This document shows positions 43,143 to 52,519 of a stretch of 64,000 nt of DNA, piece by piece. Position 1 is the first letter of the stretch; the number at the start of each line of letters is the position of its first letter. Source of the DNA: REEB95 sp963785735. GTDB lineage: Bacteria > Pseudomonadota > Alphaproteobacteria > ATCC43930 > CGMCC-115725. The position numbers and the translations under genes are program-made. The notes beneath the pieces were generated by a model. That model was given only the letters and a program-made list of their open reading frames with translations, did no database searches and was not told where the DNA came from. The stretch lies in the NCBI GenBank assembly GCA_963785735.1, contig CAWAWJ010000001.1, forward strand, positions 930,001 to 994,000. The letters are read 5' to 3'.

Positions 43143-43952
43143 ATGAGCAGCAGCCCCGCCGCACACAAACACCCCTACCACCTGGTCGATCCCAGCCCGT
43201 GGCCGATCATCGGCGGCGCCGTCGCCGGCCTGCTGACCGGCGGCGCGGTGTGGTGGATGCATGGCGGCCCGCCCTGGGTGATGATCGCGGGCGTGCTTGG
43301 CGTGCTCGGCGTGATGTTTGTGTGGTGGCGCGACGTCGTACTGGAAGGCGAGTACGGCGGCTATCACAATCCGGTGGTGCAGATCGGGCTGCGCTTCGGC
43401 ATGGCGCTGTTCATCGCCTCCGAAGTGATGTTCTTCTCCGCTTTCTTCTGGGCGTTCTTCACCTCGTCGCTCTATCCGGTCGGCGGCGTCTGGCCGCCGG
43501 TGGGCATCCGTCCCTTCGATCCCTGGGAAGTGCCGTTCCTCAACACGCTCGTCCTGCTGCTCTCGGGCACCACCGTGACCTGGGCGCATCACGCGCTTTT
43601 GGAAAACGACCGCAAGAATTTGGTGCGCGGACTCTCGGTCACGGTGCTCTTGGGCCTCACCTTCACCTCGCTTCAGGCCTTCGAGTACAGCCACGCCGCC
43701 TTCGGTTTCAAGGACGGGATCTATCCCTCGACCTTCTTCATGGCGACCGGATTCCACGGCGCGCATGTCATCATCGGCACCATCTTCCTTGCCGTCTGCC
43801 TCTACCGCTCGATCATCGGGCATTTCACGCCTGAGCATCATTTCGGGCTCGAGGCGGCGGCGTGGTATTGGCACTTCGTCGACGTGGTGTGGCTGTTCCT
43901 GTTCACCTGCATCTACTGGTGGGGATCGGGCGGCGCGCTCGCTGGCGGTTGA
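43143..43952 (+). CDS. ctaE: Cytochrome c oxidase subunit III
   Basis: A 269-residue seven-helix subunit. Signatures are KHPYHLVDPSPWPI at the start, FWWRDVV-like VWWRDVVLEGEY, FRFGMALFIASEVMFF-like LRFGMALFIASEVMFFSAFFW, and YWHFVDVVWLFLF at the end with the conserved Glu and His. It stabilises subunit I and proton uptake. GAGAGAG lies upstream of the ATG. Confidence 0.97.
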   Translation: MSSSPAAHKHPYHLVDPSPWPIIGGAVAGLLTGGAVWWMHGGPPWVMIAGVLGVLGVMFVWWRDVVLEGEYGGYHNPVVQIGLRFGMALFIASEVMFFSAFFWAFFTSSLYPVGGVWPPVGIRPFDPWEVPFLNTLVLLLSGTTVTWAHHALLENDRKNLVRGLSVTVLLGLTFTSLQAFEYSHAAFGFKDGIYPSTFFMATGFHGAHVIIGTIFLAVCLYRSIIGHFTPEHHFGLEAAAWYWHFVDVVWLFLFTCIYWWGSGGALAGG

Positions 43953-43974
43953 CCGTCGCGCGTGGCCGGGCGTG

Positions 43975-44349
43975 ATGCGCGCCGGCGAGTATCCTCCGGT
44001 TTCATTCCTGCTCGCGGCGTTGGCCTGCCGCTGCCCGCGTTGCGGCCGGGGCCGGCTCTTCGGCGGGTTGCTGAAAGTGGCGCCGGTCTGTCCGGTCTGC
44101 GGGCTTGATCTCGCTTCCGAGGATGCGGGCGATGGGCCGGCGGTGTTCGTCGTGTTCATCCTTGGCGCCTTGGTCGTCGCCGGCGCCATCCTGGTCGAGA
44201 TTCTGTTTTCTCCGCCGCTATGGGTGCAGCTCGCGCTGTGGACGCCGCTGACCCTGGGCGGATCCATCCTGCTGCTCCGGCCGTTGAAGGCGGGTCTGAT
44301 CGCGCTGCAATACCGCCACCGCGCCTTGGGCCGGGACGCGAATCCGTGA
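43975..44349 (+). CDS. DUF983 zinc-ribbon membrane protein of the oxidase operon
   Basis: A 124-residue protein with an N-terminal treble-clef or ribbon (CRCPRCGRGRLF, then CPVCGLDL; two CxxC pairs) and two hydrophobic helices (about 55-75 and 80-100). DUF983 proteins occur regularly between ctaE and surf1 in alphaproteobacteria; their role in oxidase biogenesis is unproven. I use the ATG at 43975, 22 bp after ctaE. The stop overlaps the surf1 GTG by 4 bp. Confidence 0.88.
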   Translation: MRAGEYPPVSFLLAALACRCPRCGRGRLFGGLLKVAPVCPVCGLDLASEDAGDGPAVFVVFILGALVVAGAILVEILFSPPLWVQLALWTPLTLGGSILLLRPLKAGLIALQYRHRALGRDANP

Positions 44350-45050
44350 AGCGTCCGATCTTCTGGCCCTCATTCTGGGCGGCGCTGGCTTTCCTGCTGC
44401 TGCTGGGGCTGGGCTTCTGGCAGATCGAACGGCTCGGCTGGAAAGAAGCGCTCATCGCCCAGCGCAATGCCGCGCTCGAGGACGCGCCGGTGGCGCCGCC
44501 GGAGAATCTGGAAGACGCGCGCGCGCTCGAATTCCATCCCGTCCATGTCTCGGGCCGGTTTCTCAACGACGACGAGATGCCGGTCGCGGCCATTTCCAAG
44601 CGCGGCGAAGCGGGATTTCACATCCTCACCCCCTTCTTGCTCGAAAACGGCGAATTCCTGTTGATCGACCGCGGCTTCGTGCCGGTGAACCGCAAATCGC
44701 CCGACACCCGCAAAGCCGGGTTGATCGCGGGCGAGACCACGGTTACCGGATTGTTGCGCGTGCCGGAACAGCCCGGTCCGTTCGTGCCCGCGAACGATCC
44801 GGCGCATAACACCTGGTACGATGTCGACCTCTCCGCCATGGCCAAGGCGCAGGGGATCGAAAACGTGCTGCCCTTCTATCTCGACGCCGACGCGACGCCG
44901 GTGCCGGGGGGATATCCCGTGGGTGCGCAGACCGAGACCGATTTGCCCAACAACCACCTGCAATACGCCATCACCTGGTTCGCCCTGGCGGCGGGGCTGG
45001 TCGGTGTCTATATCCTGTTCGTGATACGTCGTTTCAAGGAACACCCGTGA
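44346..45050 (+). CDS. SURF1 family cytochrome oxidase assembly factor
   Basis: A 234-residue inner-membrane protein with a helix at each end (about 8-22 and 205-225) and a periplasmic domain between. Family motifs: LGFWQIERLGWK at the start, VHVSGRF, LIDRGFVPVNRK, and the final NNHLQYAITWFALA. SURF1 inserts or protects heme a in subunit I. The GTG start overlaps the DUF983 stop; its own stop overlaps the next GTG. Confidence 0.95.
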   Translation: MKRPIFWPSFWAALAFLLLLGLGFWQIERLGWKEALIAQRNAALEDAPVAPPENLEDARALEFHPVHVSGRFLNDDEMPVAAISKRGEAGFHILTPFLLENGEFLLIDRGFVPVNRKSPDTRKAGLIAGETTVTGLLRVPEQPGPFVPANDPAHNTWYDVDLSAMAKAQGIENVLPFYLDADATPVPGGYPVGAQTETDLPNNHLQYAITWFALAAGLVGVYILFVIRRFKEHP

Positions 45051-46546
45051 CCGCGACCAACGATCCCTATCGCGACCTGGAATCCCGCTTCCGCCGCCTC
45101 GGCCTTCTGCAAGAGGCCTCGGGGTTCTTGAGCTGGGACACCGACACCATGATGCCCGAAGGGGGGGCATCCTCGCGCGCCGAACAGCAGGCGGCGCTCG
45201 ACGTGGTCTGCCACGAGCTGCTGACCGGCCCCGAGCTGCCCGATCTCTTCGCCGCGGCCGAATCCGAAACCGGGCTCGATCCCTGGCAAAGCGCCAATCT
45301 GCGCGAAATGCGCCGTGAATGGCTGCATGCGATTTCGGTGCCGTCCGACCTGGTCGAAGCGTCCTCGCGCGCCTGCTCGGCATGCGAGATGGCCTGGCGC
45401 AAGGCGCGGGCGGCGAATGATTTCAAATCGGTGCGGCCCTTGTTGCAAACCGTGCTCGATTTGACCCGCCAGATCGGCCAGGCCAAGGCCGCCAAATTGG
45501 GCGTGTCGCCCTATGAGGCGCTGTTGGACCAGTTCGAGCCCGGCGGCCGCGTCGCGCATATCGATCCCCTCTTCGCCAGGCTTTCCGAAATTCTCCCGGG
45601 CTTGATCGAGGACGCGCTCGCGTTCCAGGCGAAACGCCCGGCGCCGCAACGCCCATCCGGGCCGTTCCCGGTCGAAGCGCAACGCCAGGCCGGCTACACG
45701 CTGATGGAAAAGCTGGGATTCGATTTCGCCCATGGCAGGCTCGATGTCAGCCAGCATCCTTTCTCCGGCGGCACGCCCGATGATGCGCGCATCACCACGC
45801 GCTACGATGAAGGTGATTTCGCCCGTTCGCTGATGGGCGTGCTGCACGAAACCGGCCACGCGCTTTACACCCGCGGCCTGCCCGCCGCCTGGCGCCATCA
45901 GCCGGTGGGCGAGGCGCGCGGCATGAGCATCCATGAAAGCCAGTCGCTGCTGATGGAGATGCAGCTCTGTCGCTCGCGTGAATTCCTGGCCTTCGCCGCG
46001 CCCGTCCTGCGCCGCTGCTTCGGGGGATCGGGCCCGTCCTGGGAAGCAGAAAATCTCTACCGCCTCGGCACGCGGGTCGAGCGCAGTTTCATCCGCGTCG
46101 ACGCCGACGAGGTGACATATCCCGCGCATGTGATTTTGCGTTACCGGCTGGAGCGCGCCATGATCGCGGGCGATCTGGACTTGAAGGATTTGCCGGAAGC
46201 GTGGAACGACGGCATGAAAAAACTTCTGGGCGTGGCGCCACTCGACGACCGCCAGGGCTGCCTCCAGGACATCCATTGGTATGATGGCGGCTTCGGTTAT
46301 TTCCCGACCTACACGCTCGGCGCCATGACCGCGGCGCAGCTCTTCGACGCGGCCAAGCGCGACGCTTCCGTCACCCAAGGCATATCCCGGGGCGATTTCG
46401 CGCCGCTGCTCGCCTGGCTGCGCCGGCACGTGCACGGGCTCGGCTCGAGCCTGTTCACATCCGACATCATCACCCGTGCCACCGGCAAACCGCTCGGTAC
46501 CGAGGTGTTCGAGCGCCACTTGCGCACGCGCTATCTCGCGGCATAG
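45047..46546 (+). CDS. M32 family (Taq-type) metallocarboxypeptidase
   Basis: A 499-residue zinc carboxypeptidase. The metal motif HETGHALY (HExxH, near residue 269) is followed by the downstream Glu in SIHESQSLLME, as in Thermus aquaticus carboxypeptidase. Other M32 blocks are DTRITTRY-like DARITTRYDE, and RVDADEVTYPAHVILRY. Length is normal (about 500). It trims C-terminal residues from peptides in the cytoplasm. It is coupled to surf1 (GTGA) and its stop overlaps a possible GTG start of thrC. Confidence 0.94.
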   Translation: MTATNDPYRDLESRFRRLGLLQEASGFLSWDTDTMMPEGGASSRAEQQAALDVVCHELLTGPELPDLFAAAESETGLDPWQSANLREMRREWLHAISVPSDLVEASSRACSACEMAWRKARAANDFKSVRPLLQTVLDLTRQIGQAKAAKLGVSPYEALLDQFEPGGRVAHIDPLFARLSEILPGLIEDALAFQAKRPAPQRPSGPFPVEAQRQAGYTLMEKLGFDFAHGRLDVSQHPFSGGTPDDARITTRYDEGDFARSLMGVLHETGHALYTRGLPAAWRHQPVGEARGMSIHESQSLLMEMQLCRSREFLAFAAPVLRRCFGGSGPSWEAENLYRLGTRVERSFIRVDADEVTYPAHVILRYRLERAMIAGDLDLKDLPEAWNDGMKKLLGVAPLDDRQGCLQDIHWYDGGFGYFPTYTLGAMTAAQLFDAAKRDASVTQGISRGDFAPLLAWLRRHVHGLGSSLFTSDIITRATGKPLGTEVFERHLRTRYLAA

Positions 46547-46581
46547 TGTCGGCCCGACTCCCGCCCGATTCCCGGATCACC

Positions 46582-47997
46582 ATGCGCTATATCAGCACCC
46601 GCGACGGCCGGTCTCCGGCCGAGGCGCGACCGTTTGACGACATATTGCTGGCCGGGCTCGCGCCCGATGGCGGGCTCTATGTGCCTGAAAAATGGCCCTT
46701 ATTCGACGCGAATGCGCTTCGCACGCTCAAAGGCAAGAGCTACGCCGAAGTAGCATTTGCGGTCACATCGCCCTTTCTCGGCGACGCGATAAGCCCATCC
46801 TCTTGGCGCGCCATCATCGACCGGGCCTATCGGGGCTTCGACGATCCGGATGTGGCGCCGCTCCGGCAACTCGCGCCCGATCTCTATTTGCTCGAACTCT
46901 TCCACGGGCCGACGCTCGCCTTCAAGGATTACGCGCTGCAACTGATCGGGCCGCTCTTCGACGCCGTGCTCAAGCGCAAAAAACAGCGCGTCACCATTAT
47001 CGGCGCCACTTCGGGCGATACCGGCTCGGCGGCGATCGATGCCTGCCGCGACCGCGAGGCGATCGACCTTTTCATGCTTTATCCCGCCGGGCGCATTTCC
47101 GAGGTGCAGCGCCGCCAGATGACCACGGTCCAATCGCCCAATGTCCATGCCGTCGCCATCGACGGCACGTTCGACGATTGCCAGGATCTGGTGAAGGCGA
47201 TGTTCGCCGATAAAAAGTTCCGCGAAAATTTCCATCTCTCGGCGGTGAATTCAATAAACTGGGCGCGCATCATGGCGCAGATCGTCTATTACATCGCGGC
47301 GGGCGTGGCACTGGGCGCGCCGGAAAAGAAAATCGCCTTCGCGGTGCCGACCGGAAATTTCGGCAATGTCTATGCCGCCCATGCCGCGCGGTGCATGGGC
47401 CTGCCGGTCTCGCGGCTGATCGTTGCCACCAACCGCAACGACATCCTGGCGCGGTTCTTCAACCAGGGCGACATGTCCATCGGCCGCGTGGAGCCGACCA
47501 TCTCGCCGAGCATGGACATCCAGGTTTCGAGCAATTTCGAACGGCTTTATTTCGAGCTCGCGGGCCGCGATGGCAGCGCGGTGGCTGCCGCCTTCGCCGA
47601 ATTCCGCAAATCCGGCAAGCTGCCCATCGCTAAGCCGCAATGGGAAAAGGCCCGCGCGCTGTTCTCCGCTTATCGCGTTGACGAGGACCAGACGAGCGCC
47701 GCCATGAAAGCGGTTTACGGCGAGACCGGCCGGTTGATCGATCCGCACAGCGCCGTGGCGCTGGCAGCCGCCCAAGCGGCGCGCGGCGACGTTCCGGGGC
47801 CGATGGTGGTGGTGTCGACCGCGCATCCGGCCAAGTTCCCCGAGGCGGTCGCAAGCGCGACCGGCATCAGGCCCGAGGCGCTGCCGCGCTTGGCCAAGAT
47901 TTTGAAACTGCCGGAGCGGCTGGAAAAACTTCCCAACCGGCTTGGGCCGGTCGAGGATTTCATCGCGTCGCGCGCGCGACTCGGAGCCAAGCCATGA
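46582..47997 (+). CDS. thrC: Threonine synthase
   Basis: A 471-residue PLP enzyme converting O-phosphohomoserine to threonine. It opens MRYISTRDG and ILLAGLAPDGGLYVPE. The PLP lysine is in GPTLAFKDYALQ (near residue 115). GATSGDTGSAAI is the phosphate-binding loop, and the later PTGNFGNVYAAH is also typical. I prefer the ATG at 46582; a GTG at 46546 would add 12 residues and overlap the M32 stop. thrB is at 53.5-54.4 kb, so the last two threonine steps are nearby but separate. Confidence 0.95.
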   Translation: MRYISTRDGRSPAEARPFDDILLAGLAPDGGLYVPEKWPLFDANALRTLKGKSYAEVAFAVTSPFLGDAISPSSWRAIIDRAYRGFDDPDVAPLRQLAPDLYLLELFHGPTLAFKDYALQLIGPLFDAVLKRKKQRVTIIGATSGDTGSAAIDACRDREAIDLFMLYPAGRISEVQRRQMTTVQSPNVHAVAIDGTFDDCQDLVKAMFADKKFRENFHLSAVNSINWARIMAQIVYYIAAGVALGAPEKKIAFAVPTGNFGNVYAAHAARCMGLPVSRLIVATNRNDILARFFNQGDMSIGRVEPTISPSMDIQVSSNFERLYFELAGRDGSAVAAAFAEFRKSGKLPIAKPQWEKARALFSAYRVDEDQTSAAMKAVYGETGRLIDPHSAVALAAAQAARGDVPGPMVVVSTAHPAKFPEAVASATGIRPEALPRLAKILKLPERLEKLPNRLGPVEDFIASRARLGAKP

Positions 47998-49253
47998 GCG
48001 TCCGGCTTTCCCGCCTGTCGAACGGCATGCGCGTCCTGACCGATCGCATGGATTCGGTCGAGACCGTCTCGATCGGCGTCTGGGTCGATGTCGGGACCCG
48101 CCACGAGCCCAAGCAAATCAACGGCGTCGCGCATCTGCTGGAACACATGGCCTTCAAGGGCACGGAACGGCGCTCGGCGCTCGAAATCGCGTCGGAGGTC
48201 GAGGATGTGGGCGGGCATTTGAACGCCTATACCTCGCGCGAGCACACTGCCTATTACGCCAAGGTCCTGAAGCCGGATACCGTCCTCGCGGTCGATATCC
48301 TGGCCGATATCCTCCAGCACTCGGTGTTTGACGCGGCCGAGTTGGAGCGCGAGCGCGCGGTGATCCTCCAGGAGATCGGTCAGGCGCAGGACACGCCCGA
48401 CGACATCATCTTCGACTTTTTTCAGGAACGCGCTTACCCCGATCAGCCGATGGGCCGCCCGGTGCTGGGCCGGGCCGAGATCATCCGCGGCATCGCCCGC
48501 GAAACCGTGGCGCATTATCTAAAAGAGAATTACGCCGCTCCCGGCATGCTGCTGGTGGCGGCGGGGAATTGTGACCACGATGCTCTCGTGGCCTTGGCCG
48601 AAAAACAATTCGCCGGTTTGCCGCGCCAAAGCCAGGCGGCCAGCGCGCCCGCGCATTATGAAGGCGGTGATCACCGCGAGACGCGCGAATTGGAACAGGC
48701 GCATATCGTGCTGGGCTTTCCCGGTTTCGCCGCCTCCGATCCCGATTATCCCGCCGCCTCGGTGGTGTCGGCGGCGCTGGGCGGTGGCATGTCCTCGCGC
48801 CTCTTCCAGGAGATCCGCGAGAAACGCGGCCTGGTCTATTCGATCTACAGCTTCGCCCAGGGCTACAGCGACGGCGGCATTTTCGGCGTCTATGCCGGCA
48901 CCGGCGAGAAAGAGGCGGCGGAGCTCTTGCCGGTGCTGTGCGAGGAATTCCGCAAGCTCAAACACGGCTTCAAGCCCGAGGAACTGGCCCGCGCCCGCGC
49001 CCAGCTCAAATCCGGATTGTTGATGTCGCTCGAAGCGACTTCGGCTCGGGTCGAGCAGCATGCGAACCACATGCTCACCTTCGGCCGGCCTTTCGATTCA
49101 AACGAGCTCATCCGGCGCATCGACGCGGTGGACGACGCGGCGGTCGCGCGCGTGACGGCGCGCCTCGCCAGCGCCCGGCCGACCTTCGCCGCGCTCGGTC
49201 CGATCAACCGGGTTGAGAGCTATGAACGCCTCGCCGAACGCCTGGGCGCGTGA
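47994..49253 (+). CDS. M16 family zinc protease (processing-peptidase-like)
   Basis: A 419-residue pitrilysin-type peptidase resembling the mitochondrial processing peptidase beta subunit. The inverted zinc motif HLLEH (HxxEH, near residue 47-51) in GVAHLLEHMAFKGT is followed by the distal Glu in ERAVILQEI. The second half has the glycine-rich GGGMSSRLFQEIREKRGLVYSI. As a single-chain, HxxEH-positive protein it should be active. Its ATG overlaps the thrC stop (ATGA). The thrC-M16 pair is common in alphaproteobacteria. Confidence 0.95.
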   Translation: MSVRLSRLSNGMRVLTDRMDSVETVSIGVWVDVGTRHEPKQINGVAHLLEHMAFKGTERRSALEIASEVEDVGGHLNAYTSREHTAYYAKVLKPDTVLAVDILADILQHSVFDAAELERERAVILQEIGQAQDTPDDIIFDFFQERAYPDQPMGRPVLGRAEIIRGIARETVAHYLKENYAAPGMLLVAAGNCDHDALVALAEKQFAGLPRQSQAASAPAHYEGGDHRETRELEQAHIVLGFPGFAASDPDYPAASVVSAALGGGMSSRLFQEIREKRGLVYSIYSFAQGYSDGGIFGVYAGTGEKEAAELLPVLCEEFRKLKHGFKPEELARARAQLKSGLLMSLEATSARVEQHANHMLTFGRPFDSNELIRRIDAVDDAAVARVTARLASARPTFAALGPINRVESYERLAERLGA

Positions 49254-49266
49254 GGGGAGAGCCGCC

Positions 49267-49899
49267 ATGTCCTTCGCATTCACCGGCTTGGCGAGATTGT
49301 TGGGATTCGCGCCGCCACCCTTCCGCACAATCGGGAATCGCACATTGCTGCGTTCGCCCGAGCGCGGCGATTTCCCGGCCTGGACTTCCTTGCGCGCCGA
49401 ATCGAGGAACTTCCTGGTGCCGTTCGAGCCGAGCTGGCCCTCCGACGCGCTGTCGCGCGCGGGCTACCGCCGGCGGCTCCGGCGCTACGCGCAGGATTGG
49501 CACGGCGATCTGGGCTACAGCTTTCTTCTGTTCCGCCGCGAGGACAACGCGCTGTTGGGTGGCGTCAGCCTGAGCAATGTGCGCCGCGGCGTCGCCGAAA
49601 GCGCCAGCCTCGGCTATTGGATCGGCGAGCGCTTCGCGCGCCAGGGCTATATGACCGAAGGCCTGCGCCTCACGCTCGGCTTCGCCTTCGACCGCCTGCG
49701 GCTCTATCGCGTCGAGGCGGCGTGTTTGCCGCACAACACGGCGAGCCGGAAGCTGCTGCTCAAAAGCGGCTTCCGCGAGGAGGGCTATGCCCGCCAATAT
49801 CTGTCGATCAACGGCCTCTGGCAGGACCATGTGCTGTTCGGGCTGCTGCGCGAGGACTGGGTCAAAAGCGGCGCGGACGCCCCCAAGGCCCAACGATGA
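49267..49899 (+). CDS. GNAT N-acetyltransferase, RimJ-like
   Basis: A 210-residue GNAT protein. The acetyl-CoA-binding segment LGYWIGERFARQGYMTEGLRLTL is broken here as GYWIGERFARQGYMTEG (about 118-134), with NTASRKLLLKSGFREEG as the C-terminal motif B. These are typical of RimJ/RimL acetyltransferases of ribosomal proteins. The ATG at 49267 is preceded by GAGGGGAGA at good spacing; an ATG at 49213 lies within the M16 gene. It converges on yqgE with 2 bp between them. Confidence 0.9.
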   Translation: MSFAFTGLARLLGFAPPPFRTIGNRTLLRSPERGDFPAWTSLRAESRNFLVPFEPSWPSDALSRAGYRRRLRRYAQDWHGDLGYSFLLFRREDNALLGGVSLSNVRRGVAESASLGYWIGERFARQGYMTEGLRLTLGFAFDRLRLYRVEAACLPHNTASRKLLLKSGFREEGYARQYLSINGLWQDHVLFGLLREDWVKSGADAPKAQR

Positions 49900-49901
49900 A
49901 G

Positions 49902-50456
49902 TCAGGCGCGGCCGGATTCGCCCGACAGCGACAGGAGATCGACGCCGAGCTTGGAGAGGGCCAGCTGCCATTTCCCGGCCTGGTCCGCGCCGAACACGAT
50001 GTCCTCGTCGGGATCGACGCTGAGCCAGCCATTGGCCTGCAATTCGGCGTCGAGCTGGCCGGGGCCCCAGCCTGCATAGCCCAGCGCCAAGAGGCTCTTT
50101 TTTGGGCCGCCGCCCTTGCCGATGGCGCGCAGGATTTCGAGCGTGGCGGTGAGCGCGACATTGCCGCCCACCACCAGCGTGCCGTCCTCGACGTAATCGG
50201 CGGAATGCAGTACGAAGCCGCGCCCGGCCTCGACCGGGCCCCCGAAATGGATTTGCTTGCCGCTTTCCGAGCCGGCGCTCTCGATGCCGAGCTGCTTCAT
50301 GAGAGTGGGCCAGGTGACCTCGTCCAGGAGCTTGTTGACCACCAGCCCCATCGCGCCGTCGGCGTTGTGCGCGCAGAGGAAGACCACCGCGCGCGTGAAA
50401 CGCGGGTCCTGCATCTGCGGCATCGCGACCAAGAGATGGCCGGCCAACGAGGTCAT
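49902..50456 (-). CDS. yqgE: YqgE/AlgH family protein (DUF179)
   Basis: A 184-residue protein. The family start SLAGHLLVAMPQMQDPRFTR is seen as LAGHLLVAMPQMQDPRF, then VVFLCAHNADGAMGLVVNK, HFGGPVE and GYAGWGPGQLDAEL. The function of this family is not established. I chose the ATG at 50456, preceded by GGGGAGAAGGAG. The frame runs far upstream through the DsbD gene, but that part is shadow. It is divergent from the DsbD-like gene across 66 bp. Confidence 0.93.
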   Translation of the reverse strand: MTSLAGHLLVAMPQMQDPRFTRAVVFLCAHNADGAMGLVVNKLLDEVTWPTLMKQLGIESAGSESGKQIHFGGPVEAGRGFVLHSADYVEDGTLVVGGNVALTATLEILRAIGKGGGPKKSLLALGYAGWGPGQLDAELQANGWLSVDPDEDIVFGADQAGKWQLALSKLGVDLLSLSGESGRA

Positions 50457-50522
50457 GAAACGCTCCTTCTCCCCCGGGAGATTAGCGCCGCGCCCGGCGC
50501 TGGCAAACTGGGAAAAAGAATT

Positions 50523-52433
50523 ATGGCGGTGCTTCTTGGCATTTTTATGTTGGTGGGATTCTCCCCGGCCTGGGCGCAAGGCACGGCTTCGCCCTGGTTT
50601 TCGACCGATGAAGGCCGCGTGCGGCTTATTGCCGCTTCGCCCGATCTGGGCGCGGGCGAGAGCGTCCAACTCGGCCTGCAATTCGAGTTGGCGCCCCATT
50701 GGAAGATCTATTGGCGCTCGCCGGGCGATGCGGGCTATCCGCCGCGCCTCGATTGGACGGGCTCGAAGAATCTCGCCGCCGCCGACATAGCCTGGCCGGC
50801 GCCGCAGCGTTTCTCGGTACTGGGGCTGGAGACCATGGGCTATACCGACGCGGTGGTGTTGCCCATCACCGCGCGGCTCATTGAAAAGGGCCGCGCGCTG
50901 TCGCTTGACGCCACGCTCGACTATCTCACCTGCAACGACATCTGCATTCCTTACGAGACCAAGCTCAAACTCAACCTGCCGGCGGGCGGGCAGGGTTACG
51001 CTGCGCTCATCGCGCAATACCAAGCGCAGGTGCCGGGCAACGGCGACGCGGGGGGGCTGAAGCTGCTCGGCGCCACGGTCGAAACCGGCGCGCGGCCGGA
51101 CTTGCTGCTGCGCCTGTCCAGCGCCAAGCCCTTGATCCAGCCCGACGCCTTCATCGAGGGCACGCGCGACGTGGCCTTCGCCGCGCCGGTGATGCAACAT
51201 AGCGATGAGCCGGGTGAAACAGTGCTGCGCCTTCCCGCCGAAGGCCAAAGCCGGGATATCGCCGCGCTCGCGGAAAAGAGCCTGACCATCACCCTGGTCG
51301 ACGGATCGCGCGCGATGGAAGGGGCGGTGACGCCGACGCTCGCCCCCGCACCTTCGGCCAATCTCGACACCTGGCTCGCCATGCTGGCGCTGGCGCTGGC
51401 CGGCGGGCTGATCCTCAATTTCATGCCCTGCGTGCTGCCGGTACTGGCGCTGAAACTCCTGGCGGCGGTGGCGCATCACGAGCAAGGGACACGCGGCGTG
51501 CGCGTCGGCTTTCTCGCCAGTGCCGCCGGCATTGTCGCGGCGTTTCTGGGCTTGGCGATTTTCGCCCTGGGCTTGCGCCTGGCCGGTCTCTATGCCGGCT
51601 GGGGGCTGCAATTCCAGTCGCCGCTATTCCTCGGAATCATGATCGCGCTGCTGTTGGTCTTCGCCGCCAATCTCTGGGGCCTTTATCAAATTCCGCTGCC
51701 GGGGCTCGTTGCGCGCTATGCCGAACGCCGGGCCGTGCTCGGCAGCTTCGGCGCCGGGGTGCTGGCGACGTTGCTGGCGACGCCTTGTACCGCGCCGCTG
51801 CTCGGCACCGCTTTGGGCTTCGCGCTCGCTTCCGGCCCGGCGGAGATCCTGGCGGTCTTCACGGTGATGGGGTTTGGCCTGGCGTTGCCCTATCTGGCGG
51901 TGGCGGCGTTGCCCGGTTTGGCGCTCATGCTGCCGCGGCCGGGCGCGTGGATGCTGGAATTGAAACGCGTTCTGGCCGTGGCCCTGGTGCTGAGCGCCGC
52001 CTGGCTCGGCTGGGTGCTGGCCGGCGAACTCGGGCCGCCGCCTGCCGCGCAGGCCTCGGATTTCTGGCGGCCTTTCGACGCCGCCCAGATTCCTGGGCTG
52101 GTGCGCGACGGACATGTGGTGTTCGTCGACGTCACCGCCGATTGGTGCCTCACCTGCAAGGTGAATGAACGGCTGGTGCTCGATCAAGATTCGGTGAGGC
52201 AGGCGCTGACAGCGCGGAACCTGGTCGCGATGCGCGCCGATTGGACGCGGCCCGATCCCGCCATCGCGCGGTACTTGCGGGAATTCGGCCGCTACGGCAT
52301 TCCGTTCAACGCGGTCTATGGGCCGGGCTTGGCTCAGGGCGAGGCGCTGCCGGAAATCCTGACGGCGGATAGGGTCTTGTCCGCTCTTGCTCAAGCAGAT
52401 GGCGGCCAAGCGGGCGGCGCGCCAGGGCGATAA
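50523..52433 (+). CDS. DsbD/ScsB-like thiol-disulfide reductase (transmembrane electron carrier)
   Basis: A 636-residue protein. A signal peptide (about 1-19) leads to a periplasmic domain (about 20-280) with TCNDICIP, a Cys pair typical of the ScsB-type N-terminal domain. Eight membrane helices follow, with redox Cys in FMPCVLPV and ATPCTAPL. A C-terminal thioredoxin-like domain carries the CxxC in ADWCLTCK. The layout passes electrons from cytoplasmic thioredoxin across the membrane to periplasmic partners. It may reduce copper-handling or cytochrome-maturation proteins; no partner gene is beside it. I use the ATG at 50523. Confidence 0.92.
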   Translation: MAVLLGIFMLVGFSPAWAQGTASPWFSTDEGRVRLIAASPDLGAGESVQLGLQFELAPHWKIYWRSPGDAGYPPRLDWTGSKNLAAADIAWPAPQRFSVLGLETMGYTDAVVLPITARLIEKGRALSLDATLDYLTCNDICIPYETKLKLNLPAGGQGYAALIAQYQAQVPGNGDAGGLKLLGATVETGARPDLLLRLSSAKPLIQPDAFIEGTRDVAFAAPVMQHSDEPGETVLRLPAEGQSRDIAALAEKSLTITLVDGSRAMEGAVTPTLAPAPSANLDTWLAMLALALAGGLILNFMPCVLPVLALKLLAAVAHHEQGTRGVRVGFLASAAGIVAAFLGLAIFALGLRLAGLYAGWGLQFQSPLFLGIMIALLLVFAANLWGLYQIPLPGLVARYAERRAVLGSFGAGVLATLLATPCTAPLLGTALGFALASGPAEILAVFTVMGFGLALPYLAVAALPGLALMLPRPGAWMLELKRVLAVALVLSAAWLGWVLAGELGPPPAAQASDFWRPFDAAQIPGLVRDGHVVFVDVTADWCLTCKVNERLVLDQDSVRQALTARNLVAMRADWTRPDPAIARYLREFGRYGIPFNAVYGPGLAQGEALPEILTADRVLSALAQADGGQAGGAPGR

Positions 52434-52519
52434 CCCAAGGCGATTATTGCCCATTGGAATCTGGCCGGGACGCGGGCTATCTTGGCGCCATCCGGGACAA
52501 CAATACCAAGGGGAAGCTC

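Noticed and set aside
50457..51611. Upstream extension of the yqgE frame on the minus strand
   Set aside because: It lies opposite the DsbD-like gene, is Gln/Arg/Gly-rich, and yqgE has a good ribosome site at its own ATG (50456).
52454..52519. N-terminal extension of the peroxiredoxin to 52454
   Set aside because: AAGGGGAA precedes the ATG at 52520, and the protein from there begins as other Prx5 proteins do.
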